Shown piece by piece: positions 44,300 through 53,424 of a DNA stretch of 64,000 bases. A program made the translations under genes and the position numbers. Location of the stretch: positions 744,001 through 808,000 of the forward strand of contig NZ_CP067977.1 of the NCBI RefSeq assembly GCF_016656965.1, in the 5' to 3' direction. The notes below the pieces were generated by a model. It was given only the letters and a program-made list of their open reading frames with translations. It was not told where the DNA came from and searched no databases. Within the stretch, counting starts at the first letter, position 1. Each line of letters opens with the position of its first letter. The stretch comes from Brevundimonas vitisensis (GTDB taxonomy: Bacteria; Pseudomonadota; Alphaproteobacteria; Caulobacterales; Caulobacteraceae).

Positions 44300-44490
44300 G
44301 GACCCGTCGCCTCAGCCTGGGCACCGTATTCGCCATCCCTGCGGCCCTGTTCGTTCTCGGCCTGACCGGCCTGGTCGGAGCCCTGCTGGCCGACGGGGCC
44401 TGGGACGGGATCGGTGCCGCCCTTGTGGCCACGGCCGTCGCGGCGGTCGTATGGGCCAGACTGCGTGGCCCAAGTCGCCCGCGTCCCTAG
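44296..44490 (+). CDS. Small two-helix membrane protein
   Basis: 64 aa, start overlapping the PepSY stop (ATGA), so translationally coupled. Two hydrophobic segments (GTVFAIPAALFVLGLTGLVG and ALVATAVAAVVWA) are separated by a short turn (DGAWDGIG), with basic ends. I recognise no named family. Small proteins of this kind are often the last member of receptor-PepSY units, where they may help the reductase. Confidence 0.75.
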   Translation: MRTRRLSLGTVFAIPAALFVLGLTGLVGALLADGAWDGIGAALVATAVAAVVWARLRGPSRPRP

Positions 44491-44560
44491 GATATACCGA
44501 ATCCAAACGGGCTCGATTCTAACAAGCATGGCCTTATAGTTCGGCGAACCCCCTGCTCGA

Positions 44561-45193
44561 GTGCCTGCCTTGCCCCTGACGAATAAGCTCGGCCACCGGA
44601 TCGGCGCGCGCGGCGAACGCACCCGCCGCGCCCTGTTGGACGCCGTCCGCACCCTGCTGGAGACCCGGCATCTGGGCGAGATCCGCGTGGCCGACGTGGC
44701 CACCGCCGCCGGATTGTCGCCGACGAATTTCTATACCTATTTCAAGACCGTGTCCGAAGCCGTTCTGGCGCTGTGTGACGAGGCGGCCCAGGAAGCGCAG
44801 TCCTTGGCCGCCCATATCGATGGCGACTGGTCGTCCGAGCGGGCATTCGGCACGGCGCGTGGTCTGATCGTCGATGTCCTGGCCCTTTGGGAGCGGCACG
44901 GCCCGGTCCTTCGGATCGAACACGAACTGGCCGACAAGGGCGAGGTCCCCTTTGCCGAAAGCCGGATTCGCCGCCTGCGCCGGCTACATCTGGCGCTGGA
45001 ACGTCGCATCGCCCAGGCCCATGCCCAAGGTTATCACCCCGCCGGTCTGAACCCGCGGCTGGCGTCATACGAGACCGCCAGCCTGATCGAATCGGTGGCG
45101 GCCGGGTTCCAGCTCATGCGCCGGGCTGACACGGCCGATGCCATCCTGGACACCACGGCCCATATCGTCGTGCGCCTGGTGACGGGGCGCTAG
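44561..45193 (+). CDS. TetR family transcriptional regulator
   Basis: 210 aa repressor-type protein. The N-terminal helix-turn-helix spans about residues 20-65 (TRRALLDAVRTLLETRHLGE, VADVATAAGLSPTNFYTYF). The C-terminal ligand domain carries no recognised signature. A GTG at 44561 or a TTG at 44570 can start it; no ATG fits. It is 70 bp downstream of the siderophore operon in the same direction and convergent with the prepilin peptidase; its target is unknown. Confidence 0.88.
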   Translation: MPALPLTNKLGHRIGARGERTRRALLDAVRTLLETRHLGEIRVADVATAAGLSPTNFYTYFKTVSEAVLALCDEAAQEAQSLAAHIDGDWSSERAFGTARGLIVDVLALWERHGPVLRIEHELADKGEVPFAESRIRRLRRLHLALERRIAQAHAQGYHPAGLNPRLASYETASLIESVAAGFQLMRRADTADAILDTTAHIVVRLVTGR

Positions 45194-45948
45194 AAGCCCA
45201 GCGGTCCGTAGAGCCAGGTCAGCCAGGTACCAACGGCCAGGCATACGCCGAAAGGCAGCCGGTCGGCGCCACTGACCGCTCGGCGCGTGACCAGCCAGGC
45301 GGCAACAACGGCAAACCCGGCGGCGCAGGCCCACAGCAGCACACTGGGCAAGCCCAGCCAGCCGACCCAGGCCCCGGCCCCTGCGAACAGGATCGGATCG
45401 CCCCCGCCCAACCCCTGTCGCCCGCGCACCCGCTCGTAAAGGAAGGCCAGCAGCCACAGGGTGGCGAAGCCGACCGCCGCGCCGATCAGATGCGTCAGGA
45501 CCAGATCGGTCCCGCCCAGCAACGCCGCCCCCAGGCCGGTCACGATCAGGGGGAGCGTCAGCACGTCAGGCAGCCAGAAATGTTCGCCATCGATCAGGGC
45601 GATCAGTAGCAGCTGCCAGCCCAGCACCGCCGTGACCGCGATCAGCATTAGGTTTCCGTCGCCATGCAGGGCGGCCCAGATGCCGATGCCCATGCCAGCC
45701 AGTTCGATCAGGGGGTACCGGGGCGAGATCGCCGCGCCGCAGGCGGCACAGCGGGCGCGGAGCATCAGCCAGCTGAACACCGGCACCAGATGCCAGGCCT
45801 TCAACGCCGTGCCGCACGACATGCAGTGCGACCGTCCGCCCACCACGCCCTCGCTGCGGGGCAGACGCACACTGACCGCGGCGATGAAACTGCCGACGAT
45901 CAGGCCAAGAAGCCCGGCCATGACGACGATGAAGACGGGCTGAGCCAT
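45190..45948 (-). CDS. Prepilin peptidase (A24 family)
   Basis: 252 aa membrane aspartyl protease that cleaves and may methylate type IV prepilins or type II pseudopilins. The N-terminal zinc domain shows CMSCG...CAACG, and the two catalytic Asp lie in LIDGEHFWLPDVLTLP and GLGGGDPILFAGAGAWVG. Several hydrophobic helices are present. No pilus or secretion genes are adjacent, so the substrates must be encoded elsewhere. Its end overlaps the tetR end by 4 bp. Confidence 0.93.
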   Translation of the reverse strand: MAQPVFIVVMAGLLGLIVGSFIAAVSVRLPRSEGVVGGRSHCMSCGTALKAWHLVPVFSWLMLRARCAACGAAISPRYPLIELAGMGIGIWAALHGDGNLMLIAVTAVLGWQLLLIALIDGEHFWLPDVLTLPLIVTGLGAALLGGTDLVLTHLIGAAVGFATLWLLAFLYERVRGRQGLGGGDPILFAGAGAWVGWLGLPSVLLWACAAGFAVVAAWLVTRRAVSGADRLPFGVCLAVGTWLTWLYGPLGF

Positions 45949-45980
45949 GGCCCAGGCTTAGCCCGCCGCCACGCCGTCCG

Positions 45981-47855
45981 TCATCCCCCGCCCATCGCCA
46001 CCGCAACGCGGAAGACGACGAAGGAAGCGAGATAGGCCAGACCGAACATATAGACGACCATCAGACCCATCCATTTCCAGCCACCGGTCTCGCGCTTGAC
46101 CACGCCCAGGGTCGGAGCGCACTGCGGCGCGAACACATACCAGGCCAGGAAGGCCAGGCCCGTGGCCAGCGACCATTGAGCCGACAGGGTGCTGGCCAGG
46201 ATGCCGGTCGCGCTCTCGGCATCGGCGACGGCATAGACGGTACCCAGGGCCGCCACGGCCACCTCGCGCGCAGCCATGCCGGGCACCAGGGCGATGACCA
46301 TCTGCCAGTTGAAGCCGATGGGGGCGAAGATCGGCTCCAGCGCGCGCCCGACCATGCCGGCGAAGCTGTAGTCGATGGCGGGTCCCGTCGCGCCTTCGGG
46401 CGGATAGGGGAAGGTCGACAGCACCCAGACCAGGACCATCAGCGGCAGGATGATCTTGCCCGCCCGCACCAGGAATATCCGCGCCCGCAACCACAGGTTC
46501 ATGGCGACCGACTTAACGTCCGGCAGCTTGTAGGCCGGCAGTTCCATCATGAAGGGCTCGACTGCCCCGCGCCAGAAGATGCGGCGGATCACGAAGGACA
46601 CGGCCAGGGCACTGACGATGCCCGCCGCATAGAGCCCGAACATCACCAGACCCTGCAGATTGGCAAAGCCCCACACCGTCTCGTTCGGGATGAAGGCGGC
46701 AATGATCAGGGTGTAGACGGGGATCCGCGCCGAACAGGTCATCAGTGGGGCGACCATGATGGTGGTCAGGCGATCGCGGCGGTTGTCGATAACCCGCGTC
46801 GCCATCACGCCCGGAATCGCGCAGGCAAAGCTGGACAACAGCGGGATGAAGGCCCGGCCATGCAGGCCCGCTCCGCCCATGATCCGGTCCATCAGGAAGG
46901 CTGCCCGGGCCATGTAGCCGAAGTCTTCCAGCAGGATGATGAAGGCGAACAGGATCACGATCTGGGGCAGAAAGACCAGGACGCTGCCTACCCCGGAGAT
47001 CAGGCCGTCGACGATCAGGCTCTGCATCAGGCCGTCCGGAACGATCGACGCGACACCGGCGGCCAACAGGCCCATGCCCGCCTCGATCCCGTCCATCAGC
47101 GGGCCGGCCCAGCTGAACACGGCCTGGAACATCACGAACAGCAGCGCCAGCAGGATCAGAAGGCCGCCCACCGGATGCAGCAGCACGCCGTCGATCCGCC
47201 CCGTCAGGGTGTCGGGCCGCTCGGGCGGCCGGACGCAGGCCTTCATGATCTGTTCGGCCCGCTTGTGCGCGGCGCGGATGCCATCGGCATCGGGGGCGGC
47301 CCAGACGCTGCCGGAGCCCGCCAGGTCGCTGGCATGCACCGCCGCCTCGATGGCCGAAATCAGGTCTTCGATGCCGCGCTTCCGAGTCGCTACCGTCGTC
47401 ACGATCGGCACGCCCAGTTCGCTCGACAGCCGTTCCAGATCGATCCGAAGGCCCTGCCGCTGGGCAATGTCGTACATGTTCAGGGCCAGGACCATCGGCC
47501 GCCCGACCTGTTTCAGTTCCAGGATCAGGCGCAGCACCAGCCGCAGATTGGTGGCATCGGCGACGCACAGGATGACGTCCGGCTCCGGCTCTCCCGCCAG
47601 ACGACCCAGCACGGCATCGCGGGTGACTTCTTCATCCGGACTGCGTGCCCGCAGCGAATAGGTGCCGGGCAGGTCCAGCACGGACAGAGTGCGGCCGGAG
47701 GCGGAGCGGATGATCCCCTCCTTCCGCTCGACGGTCACGCCAGCATAGTTGGCGACCTTCTGATGGGCACCTGTCAGGGCATTGAACAGGGCGGTCTTGC
47801 CGCTGTTGGGATTGCCGACCAGGGCGACGCGGGCCGTGCGCACTGCCATGTCCAT
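45981..47855 (-). CDS. feoB: Ferrous iron transporter FeoB
   Basis: 624 aa inner-membrane Fe(II) permease with an N-terminal G-protein domain: G1 GNPNSGKT (14-21), switch I YAGVTVERKEG, G3 DLPGTYSL and G4 LNMYD. The membrane region includes the two gate segments (GYMARAAFLMDRIMGGAGLH, SFACAIPGVMATRVI, CSARIPVYTLII). It is shorter than E. coli FeoB at the C terminus, and no FeoC gene follows. The start shares a base with the feoA stop (TGATG); ATG at 47849 is an alternative. Confidence 0.96.
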   Translation of the reverse strand: MDMAVRTARVALVGNPNSGKTALFNALTGAHQKVANYAGVTVERKEGIIRSASGRTLSVLDLPGTYSLRARSPDEEVTRDAVLGRLAGEPEPDVILCVADATNLRLVLRLILELKQVGRPMVLALNMYDIAQRQGLRIDLERLSSELGVPIVTTVATRKRGIEDLISAIEAAVHASDLAGSGSVWAAPDADGIRAAHKRAEQIMKACVRPPERPDTLTGRIDGVLLHPVGGLLILLALLFVMFQAVFSWAGPLMDGIEAGMGLLAAGVASIVPDGLMQSLIVDGLISGVGSVLVFLPQIVILFAFIILLEDFGYMARAAFLMDRIMGGAGLHGRAFIPLLSSFACAIPGVMATRVIDNRRDRLTTIMVAPLMTCSARIPVYTLIIAAFIPNETVWGFANLQGLVMFGLYAAGIVSALAVSFVIRRIFWRGAVEPFMMELPAYKLPDVKSVAMNLWLRARIFLVRAGKIILPLMVLVWVLSTFPYPPEGATGPAIDYSFAGMVGRALEPIFAPIGFNWQMVIALVPGMAAREVAVAALGTVYAVADAESATGILASTLSAQWSLATGLAFLAWYVFAPQCAPTLGVVKRETGGWKWMGLMVVYMFGLAYLASFVVFRVAVAMGGG

Positions 47856-48127
47856 CAGGCGGCGATCCCGTCCAGACGGATCGTCAGGCTGTCGGCCTCG
47901 TGCCGGCGCAGAGCCACCCTCATGTCATCGACGCGCAGGGCGATAGGATCGCCGCCGAACAGACCCTGATGCATCAGTTCGATCCGCGCGCCCTCGACGA
48001 AGCCCAGTTCCAGAAGGCGGCGTTCCAGTTCGGCCTTGTGGTCTTCGTGGTGGCAATGCTCGCCCACCTGCACAATGACGCCGCGATCGCCGACGCGGGC
48101 CTGGCTCAGTCGAATTGTATCGGTCAT
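47855..48127 (-). CDS. feoA: FeoA ferrous iron transport accessory protein
   Basis: 90 aa SH3-like protein that assists FeoB. Start at 48127 (MTDTIRLSQARVGDRGVIVQ). The core RRLLELGFVEGARIELMHQG and PIALRVDDMRVALRRHEAD is typical of FeoA. A His-rich loop (EHCHHEDHKAE) might bind metal. It is cotranscribed with feoB and preceded by a Fur-box-like site. Confidence 0.94.
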   Translation of the reverse strand: MTDTIRLSQARVGDRGVIVQVGEHCHHEDHKAELERRLLELGFVEGARIELMHQGLFGGDPIALRVDDMRVALRRHEADSLTIRLDGIAA

Positions 48128-48172
48128 GACACTCGCTAGTCGCCGCAGGGCGCGGCGCAGGTCTACAGTTGT

Positions 48173-48187
48173 TGACACTGATTATCA
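48173..48187. promoter_or_regulatory. Candidate Fur box upstream of feoAB
   Basis: TGACACTGATTATCA fits the 7-1-7 Fur consensus TGATAATnATTATCA with 12 of 14 defined positions. It lies 46 bp upstream of feoA, in the divergent region shared with the cytochrome c gene. The 3' half-site is perfect. Iron-dependent repression of feoAB by Fur is the expected consequence. Confidence 0.75.
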
Positions 48188-48287
48188 GGAGCGCGCCCGC
48201 CGCGTCCAGTGCGACCTGACGCCCCGATCATCGCCATTGCCGTCCGTGGCGGTTTCGCTATCAGGAAAAGGACAAGGGGAGCGCCAT

Positions 48288-48779
48288 ATGAAACGCCTGA
48301 TCGCCATCCTGACCCTGACGACGCTGGCCTCGACCACCCTGGTCGCCTGTGGGTCGGGAGAGCCTGCGGCCCCGGCCGCACCTGCCCGTCCTGCGCCGAC
48401 GGAAGCCGAGAAGCTGACACTGCTGGCCGCCCTGCCCGCTCCCTACAACCAGGGTGACCTGGAGAATGGCCGCCGGGCATTTGCCCGTTGCCGGTCGTGC
48501 CACACGATCGCCGAGGGCGGATCCAACATGACGGGTCCGCATCTGTACGGCCTGTTCGGGCGCACGGCGGGCACCCATCCCGGCTACAACTATTCCAAGG
48601 CGCTCAAGGAGGCAGGCTTCACCTGGGACGCACAGAAGCTGGACCAGTGGCTGAGTGGGCCGCGCACCTTCCTGCCCGGCAACAAGATGAGCTTTGCCGG
48701 ACTGCCCGATGCCACCGACCGCCGCGACGTCATCGCCTATCTGAAGGTCGAGACGGGGTTCGCCCCAGAGCAGCCCTAG
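48288..48779 (+). CDS. Class I cytochrome c lipoprotein
   Basis: 163 aa exported c-type cytochrome. The lipobox LVAC at 18-21 predicts a lipid anchor on Cys21. The haem motif CRSCH is at 68-72 and the axial Met134 in GNKMSFAGLP. The domain resembles mitochondrial-type cytochrome c (GPHLYGLFGRTAG, FLPGNKMSF). AAGGGGAG precedes the ATG. It probably shuttles electrons in the periplasm to a terminal oxidase. It is divergent from feoA. Confidence 0.92.
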   Translation: MKRLIAILTLTTLASTTLVACGSGEPAAPAAPARPAPTEAEKLTLLAALPAPYNQGDLENGRRAFARCRSCHTIAEGGSNMTGPHLYGLFGRTAGTHPGYNYSKALKEAGFTWDAQKLDQWLSGPRTFLPGNKMSFAGLPDATDRRDVIAYLKVETGFAPEQP

Positions 48780-48803
48780 TGCCAGTCGGCATTCAAGCCT
48801 GAC

Positions 48804-48934
48804 CCGTCATTCCGGGGCTTGGCGCAGCCAAGAACCCGGAACCCAGGAACCGGTCACTGACGCGACGACGCTTCAGACTTTCGCCCCGTCCTCCTGGGTT
48901 CCGGGTTCGCTCTGCGAGCGCCCCGGAATGACGG
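48804..48934. repeat. Structured palindromic repeat, long copy 2
   Basis: A 131-bp element with the same plan as the copy at 37345-37477: identical 15-bp inverted ends, mini-hairpins CTTGGC-GCA-GCCAAG and CGCTC-TGC-GAGCG, and the inner stem GAACCCGGAACCCAGG with its complement. The outer about 48 bp on each side are nearly identical to copy 1 (differing in the left mini-hairpin loop), while the centre is unrelated. It lies between the convergent cytochrome c and RND genes. Confidence 0.9.
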
Positions 48935-48967
48935 TGACTGAGAAGTCGTCACGCTAAAATGCCAATC

Positions 48968-51900
48968 CTAGCCCAGCGGTACGGCCGGGCGGTCACCGCT
49001 GCCGGCCTCCTGTGCCTCCCACTCCTCGATCTTGCGGGCGGTATATTCCGGCGACTTGGTGAACCGGGCCAGGACGCCATAGATCACCGGCACCACGAAC
49101 AGCGTCAGCAGGGTCGAGAAGATGGCCCCGGCGAAGATGACGACGCCGATCGTCTGGCGACTGCCCGCGCCTGCGCCCTGCCACAGGACCAGCGGGAGAG
49201 CCCCGAAGGCGGTGGCGATCGAGGTCATGACGATGGGCCGCAGACGCAGGGTCGAGCTTTCGATGATTGCTTCCCGGATCGAGCGGCCCTGGTCGCGCAG
49301 CTGGTTGGCGAACTCCACGATCAGGATGCCATTCTTGGCCGCCACACCGATCAGGATGATCAGGCCGATCTGGGAATAAATGTTCAGGCTGGACCCCGCC
49401 ATCAACAGGCCAAACAGACCACCGGCCGCTGCCAAGGGCACGGTCAGCATGATCACCGCCGGGGTGATCCAGCTTTCGAACTGGGCCGCAAGCACCAGGA
49501 ACACCAGCAGTAGCGCCAGGCCGAAGGCGATGGCTACGGCGCTGCCTGCCTCCTGCTGATCTCGAGCGGCACCGCCCCATTGCGTCGTGGCCACGCCCGT
49601 GGGCTGTTTGGCCACCTCGGCCTCCAGGAAGGCGATGGCGTCGGCGATGGTGGTGCCGGGATTCAGATCGGCACTGAGCGAGATCGAGCGTTGCCGATCC
49701 AGCCGACGCCGATCGGGCGTGTCGCCACTGGTCTGGGTGGTCACGACCGACGAGAGCGGGACCAGATTGCCCGCGCCCGTCGAGACATACAGGGCTTCCA
49801 GGTCGGTCACATTGCGCCGATTGTCCCGCTCGGTCTGCAAGATGACATCATATTCCTGGCCGCCCTTGATGTAGGTGGTGGCACGGCGCGATCCGAACAT
49901 GGTCTCGAGCGTGCGGCCGATTTCCTGTGACGACACGCCCAGGGCCGCCGCCTTTTCCGGATCAACATCCACCAGAAGACGGGGGGCATTGGGTTCGTAG
50001 TTCAGGCGCGGTCGCGAGAAGCCCGGATTGTCGAGTGCCGCGGCCAGGATGGGCTGAAGCCAGCGGAAGATGTCGTCATACTCGGACCCGGTCACCACCA
50101 TCTCGACGGAGTTGGAGTTGCCGCCGCCGCGCTGAAAGGCTCCGGGAACCGAGGCATTGACCTGGGCATCGGTCTGACCGCGCAGCTTGCCGTTCAGCTC
50201 CTGGGCGATCTCATCGGCCGAACGTGTGCGCTCGGACCAGTCCACAAGCGTCAGGCTGGCATTGCCCGAGTTGAAACTGCCGCCGCCGAAGCCGGGGGCG
50301 GAAACCAAATAACTCTCGACCTCGCCGCTGGCCTTGTACTCGGCCAGGATGGGCTCCAGGCCCAGCATGATCTTGCGGGTATAGTCGTATCCCGCACCCT
50401 CTGGTCCCTGGACCCGGATGCCGACCTGGCCGCGGTCCTCGGCTGGAACCAGTTCGTCCGGCAGGATGGTCATCAGTCCCCACGCTCCGGCTCCGACCAG
50501 AACGATCAGGGCCGCCACGCCCCCCACGGCCGCGCGCTTGCCCAGCAGGGCGTTCAGCGACCGACCATAGGACGTCTTGACCGCATCCATGGCCCGATCG
50601 ACGCGCTGGGCCAACCAGCCGTTGCCGGTGGCAGGCCGCAGGATGCGCGACGCCAGCATGGGCGAAAGGCTGAGCGCCAGGAAGGCCGAGAAGGCCACGG
50701 CCGCCGCAATCGCCGCCGCCAGTTCCACGAACAGACGGCCGACATAGCCGGGCAGGAACAGCAGGGGCGCAAAGACCGCCAGCAGCACGATCGTCGTCGC
50801 CACAACGGCGAAGAACACCTGACGGGCTCCCCGCTCTGCTGCCACCAGCGGCGGCTCGCCGTGATCCAGGCGACGCTGGATGTTCTCGGTCACCACGATG
50901 GCGTCATCGACGACGAGGCCGATGGCCAGAACCAGGGCCAACAGGGTCAGCAGGTTCAGTGAAAATCCGAATGGTGCCAGAACGATAAAGGTGGCCAACA
51001 GGCAGATCGGAGCCACCACCGACGGGATGATGGCTGCCCGCAGCGTGCCCAGAAAGACGAAATTGACCAGGGCCACCAGCGCCATCGAAATGGCCATGGT
51101 GATCCAGACCTCGTCGATGGCGTGACTGGTAAAGACCGAATTGTCGCGGCCGATCTGCAGTTCCGATCCCGGCGGCAGGCTGGGCCTGATCTCTTCCATC
51201 ATGGCCTTGACGCCGTCGGAGATGGCCAGGTCGTTCGACTGGGCCTGGCGGGTGATGGCCAGACCGATCTGGTCTACGCCATTGCCTCGGAACAGACGTC
51301 GATCCTCGGCGGGACCTTCCTCAATCCGGGCGACGTCGCCCAGACGCGTGACGTAGGACGTCCCCGATTGCAGAGCGCCGGTCGCACCGCTGGGGCTGGC
51401 CTGAACCGCGCTGGTGCCAGCGTTTCCACCTGACTGTGCCCCCGCCGTCCCCGCTGCACCGATCGGCAACTGGGCGAAGTCCTCGGCCCGGGCATAGGTG
51501 CGCGCGACCCGGACCGTATAATCCTTGTCGGCGGATTCCAGCGCACCAGCCGGCAGCTCGACGTTCTGGCTGGTGAGCGCATTCTCGACGTCCGAAACGG
51601 TGAGGCCGCGTGCCCCCAAGGCCGCCGCGTCCAGCCAGATCCGCATGGCATAGCGCTGCTCGCCATAGATCTGCACCTGAGCCACGCCCGGCACCGTGGC
51701 CAGCCGGTCAATCAGATAGCGGTCCGCATAATCGGTCAGCTCCAGCCGGTTCAGGGTCGTGGAGCGCAGGAACAGAATGATGATCGGCTGGGAATCGCTG
51801 TCAGCCTTGGAGACCTCGGGCGGATTGGCCTGATCGGGAAGGCGCCCGACCACGCGCGAAATCCGGTCGCGCACGTCGTTGGCGGCATCGTCGATGTCGC

Positions 51901-52195
51901 GATCCAGGGCGAACTCGATGTTGACGCTGGATCGCCCGTCGCGGCTGGTCGAGTTGATCCGCTCGATGCCGGGAATGCCCGCAATCTGTTGCTCGATCGG
52001 TTCGGTGATCCGGCTTTCGATGACCTCTGCAGATGCCCCCGCATAGGAGGTGCTGACCGACACGATCGGTGGATCGACGTCTGGCAGTTCTCTCACCGGC
52101 GTCGCGAAGAACGCCGCCAGACCCACAACGCACAGGACGATGGCCGCCACGGCCGCAAAGACGGGGCGCCGGACCGACAGGTCGGACAGCATCAT
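48968..52195 (-). CDS. RND efflux pump permease (HAE1/AcrB type)
   Basis: 1075 aa inner-membrane proton/drug antiporter. The N terminus LSDLSVRRPVFAAVAAIVL and PVRELPDVDPPIVSVST, the proton-relay Asp pair in AIGLVVDDAIVVTEN, and the mirrored second half (IGLIILIGVAAKNGILIVEF) identify the hydrophobe/amphiphile exporters. A Gly/Ala/Ser-rich segment of about 34 residues (approximately 246-279) is inserted in the first porter loop. It overlaps the adaptor gene by 4 bp; no outer-membrane TolC-type gene is adjacent. Confidence 0.95.
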   Translation of the reverse strand: MMLSDLSVRRPVFAAVAAIVLCVVGLAAFFATPVRELPDVDPPIVSVSTSYAGASAEVIESRITEPIEQQIAGIPGIERINSTSRDGRSSVNIEFALDRDIDDAANDVRDRISRVVGRLPDQANPPEVSKADSDSQPIIILFLRSTTLNRLELTDYADRYLIDRLATVPGVAQVQIYGEQRYAMRIWLDAAALGARGLTVSDVENALTSQNVELPAGALESADKDYTVRVARTYARAEDFAQLPIGAAGTAGAQSGGNAGTSAVQASPSGATGALQSGTSYVTRLGDVARIEEGPAEDRRLFRGNGVDQIGLAITRQAQSNDLAISDGVKAMMEEIRPSLPPGSELQIGRDNSVFTSHAIDEVWITMAISMALVALVNFVFLGTLRAAIIPSVVAPICLLATFIVLAPFGFSLNLLTLLALVLAIGLVVDDAIVVTENIQRRLDHGEPPLVAAERGARQVFFAVVATTIVLLAVFAPLLFLPGYVGRLFVELAAAIAAAVAFSAFLALSLSPMLASRILRPATGNGWLAQRVDRAMDAVKTSYGRSLNALLGKRAAVGGVAALIVLVGAGAWGLMTILPDELVPAEDRGQVGIRVQGPEGAGYDYTRKIMLGLEPILAEYKASGEVESYLVSAPGFGGGSFNSGNASLTLVDWSERTRSADEIAQELNGKLRGQTDAQVNASVPGAFQRGGGNSNSVEMVVTGSEYDDIFRWLQPILAAALDNPGFSRPRLNYEPNAPRLLVDVDPEKAAALGVSSQEIGRTLETMFGSRRATTYIKGGQEYDVILQTERDNRRNVTDLEALYVSTGAGNLVPLSSVVTTQTSGDTPDRRRLDRQRSISLSADLNPGTTIADAIAFLEAEVAKQPTGVATTQWGGAARDQQEAGSAVAIAFGLALLLVFLVLAAQFESWITPAVIMLTVPLAAAGGLFGLLMAGSSLNIYSQIGLIILIGVAAKNGILIVEFANQLRDQGRSIREAIIESSTLRLRPIVMTSIATAFGALPLVLWQGAGAGSRQTIGVVIFAGAIFSTLLTLFVVPVIYGVLARFTKSPEYTARKIEEWEAQEAGSGDRPAVPLG

Positions 52196-53310
52196 GGGCG
52201 GCGACCCGCCGCCGGAGCACTGCCTTGGCCCGCCACCCGCACGGGCGATCCGGGCTGGATGCGGTTCAGGCCCGATCCGACGACCCGATCGCCAGGCTCA
52301 AGGCCGGACATGATCTCGACGAAGCCGCCTTCGACGGCACCGGGCTGTACCTCGACCCGCTGAGCGGTAGAGCCTCGTTCGCCAGGGGCGATGCGATACA
52401 CGAAAGCCCCCTCCCCCTCATACTGAACGGCCGATTCCGGCACGGCGGGAGCCTGGCGGACACCCTGCTGGACGGCGACGCGCACCAGCATGCCGGGGCG
52501 GATGCGGCCACCGGGGTTGGGGAATTCCGCCCGCGCCGTGGCTGAGCGGGTCTGTTCGTTGATGCGGGTGTCGATCAGGGCGATCCGCCCGCTGAACTGC
52601 TGATCGCCATAGGCATCCGCCGTCGCGATCAGTGGCGTCCCCGCTCTCAGACTGCCCAGATAACGCTCGGGGACCGGGAAATCGACGCGGATCACACCGA
52701 TGTCGTCCAGGGTGGCGATGACAGCCCCCGGATTGACCAGCGTCCCTGCCGTGACCGTCGAGAGGCCCAGCACACCGGAGAAAGGCGCCCGGATCACGCG
52801 GTCACCCCGGCGAGCCTGCGCCGCAGCCAAAGAGGCGCGCGCGGTGGCCAGCGCCGTCTCGGCCTGTTCCAGCATGATGCGCGGGGCGATGCCGCGATCG
52901 GTCAAGGTCTTGTATCGGTCGTACTCGCGCTGCGCCTGCTCGACGTTGGCGCGTGCCTCGATGATGCCGGCGTCTTCCTCGCGAGCCTGAAGTTCGACCA
53001 GAGGCGTGCCCGCCGCCACCGTCTGACCATCCGTGAACAGAACCCGCGTGATCAGTTCGGTCGTCGGCGAGGTGATGTTGACCGATCGCCGTCCCCTCGC
53101 AACGCCCAGCACCCGAATCTCGTCCGAGAAGGTGCGCGCTCCGACTTCCGCGGCAGATACCGTCTGCCCGCGCCCACCGCCCGGCCCGCCGGGACCGCGG
53201 GCACCGGGTCCGCCTTCATCCTCGGCAAAGGCGATGCGGATAACGGCGGCCACGACCATCAGTCCCAAGAGGACCGCCGCAGCGACGAGGAAGAAATGTC
53301 GTTTGATCAC
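52192..53310 (-). CDS. RND efflux periplasmic adaptor subunit
   Basis: 372 aa membrane-fusion protein that links the RND permease to an outer-membrane channel. A single N-terminal helix (HFFLVAAAVLLGLMVVAAVI) is followed by a Gly/Pro-rich linker (GPGARGPGGPGGGRG), a barrel-sandwich lipoyl-like domain (TPLVELQAREEDAGIIEARA), an alpha-hairpin, and beta-barrel and proximal domains (GVLGLSTVTAGTLVNPGAVI). It is first in the two-gene efflux operon. Confidence 0.94.
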   Translation of the reverse strand: MIKRHFFLVAAAVLLGLMVVAAVIRIAFAEDEGGPGARGPGGPGGGRGQTVSAAEVGARTFSDEIRVLGVARGRRSVNITSPTTELITRVLFTDGQTVAAGTPLVELQAREEDAGIIEARANVEQAQREYDRYKTLTDRGIAPRIMLEQAETALATARASLAAAQARRGDRVIRAPFSGVLGLSTVTAGTLVNPGAVIATLDDIGVIRVDFPVPERYLGSLRAGTPLIATADAYGDQQFSGRIALIDTRINEQTRSATARAEFPNPGGRIRPGMLVRVAVQQGVRQAPAVPESAVQYEGEGAFVYRIAPGERGSTAQRVEVQPGAVEGGFVEIMSGLEPGDRVVGSGLNRIQPGSPVRVAGQGSAPAAGRRP

Positions 53311-53424
53311 GCGGCTCTGGACTCCGGACGGCGAGCGGCCCGGCTAAAGCCGTCTCGCGATCGACGCAACTAAAGTCTGTGTAACGGCCTCAGTTCCAGA
53401 TTCCGTCGCGACGAAATGTTGCGG

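Noticed and set aside
53311..53424. Factor-independent terminator between the barrel protein and the efflux operon
   Set aside because: There is only a short CGGCT/AGCCG stem without a T-run, so cotranscription with the efflux genes cannot be excluded.
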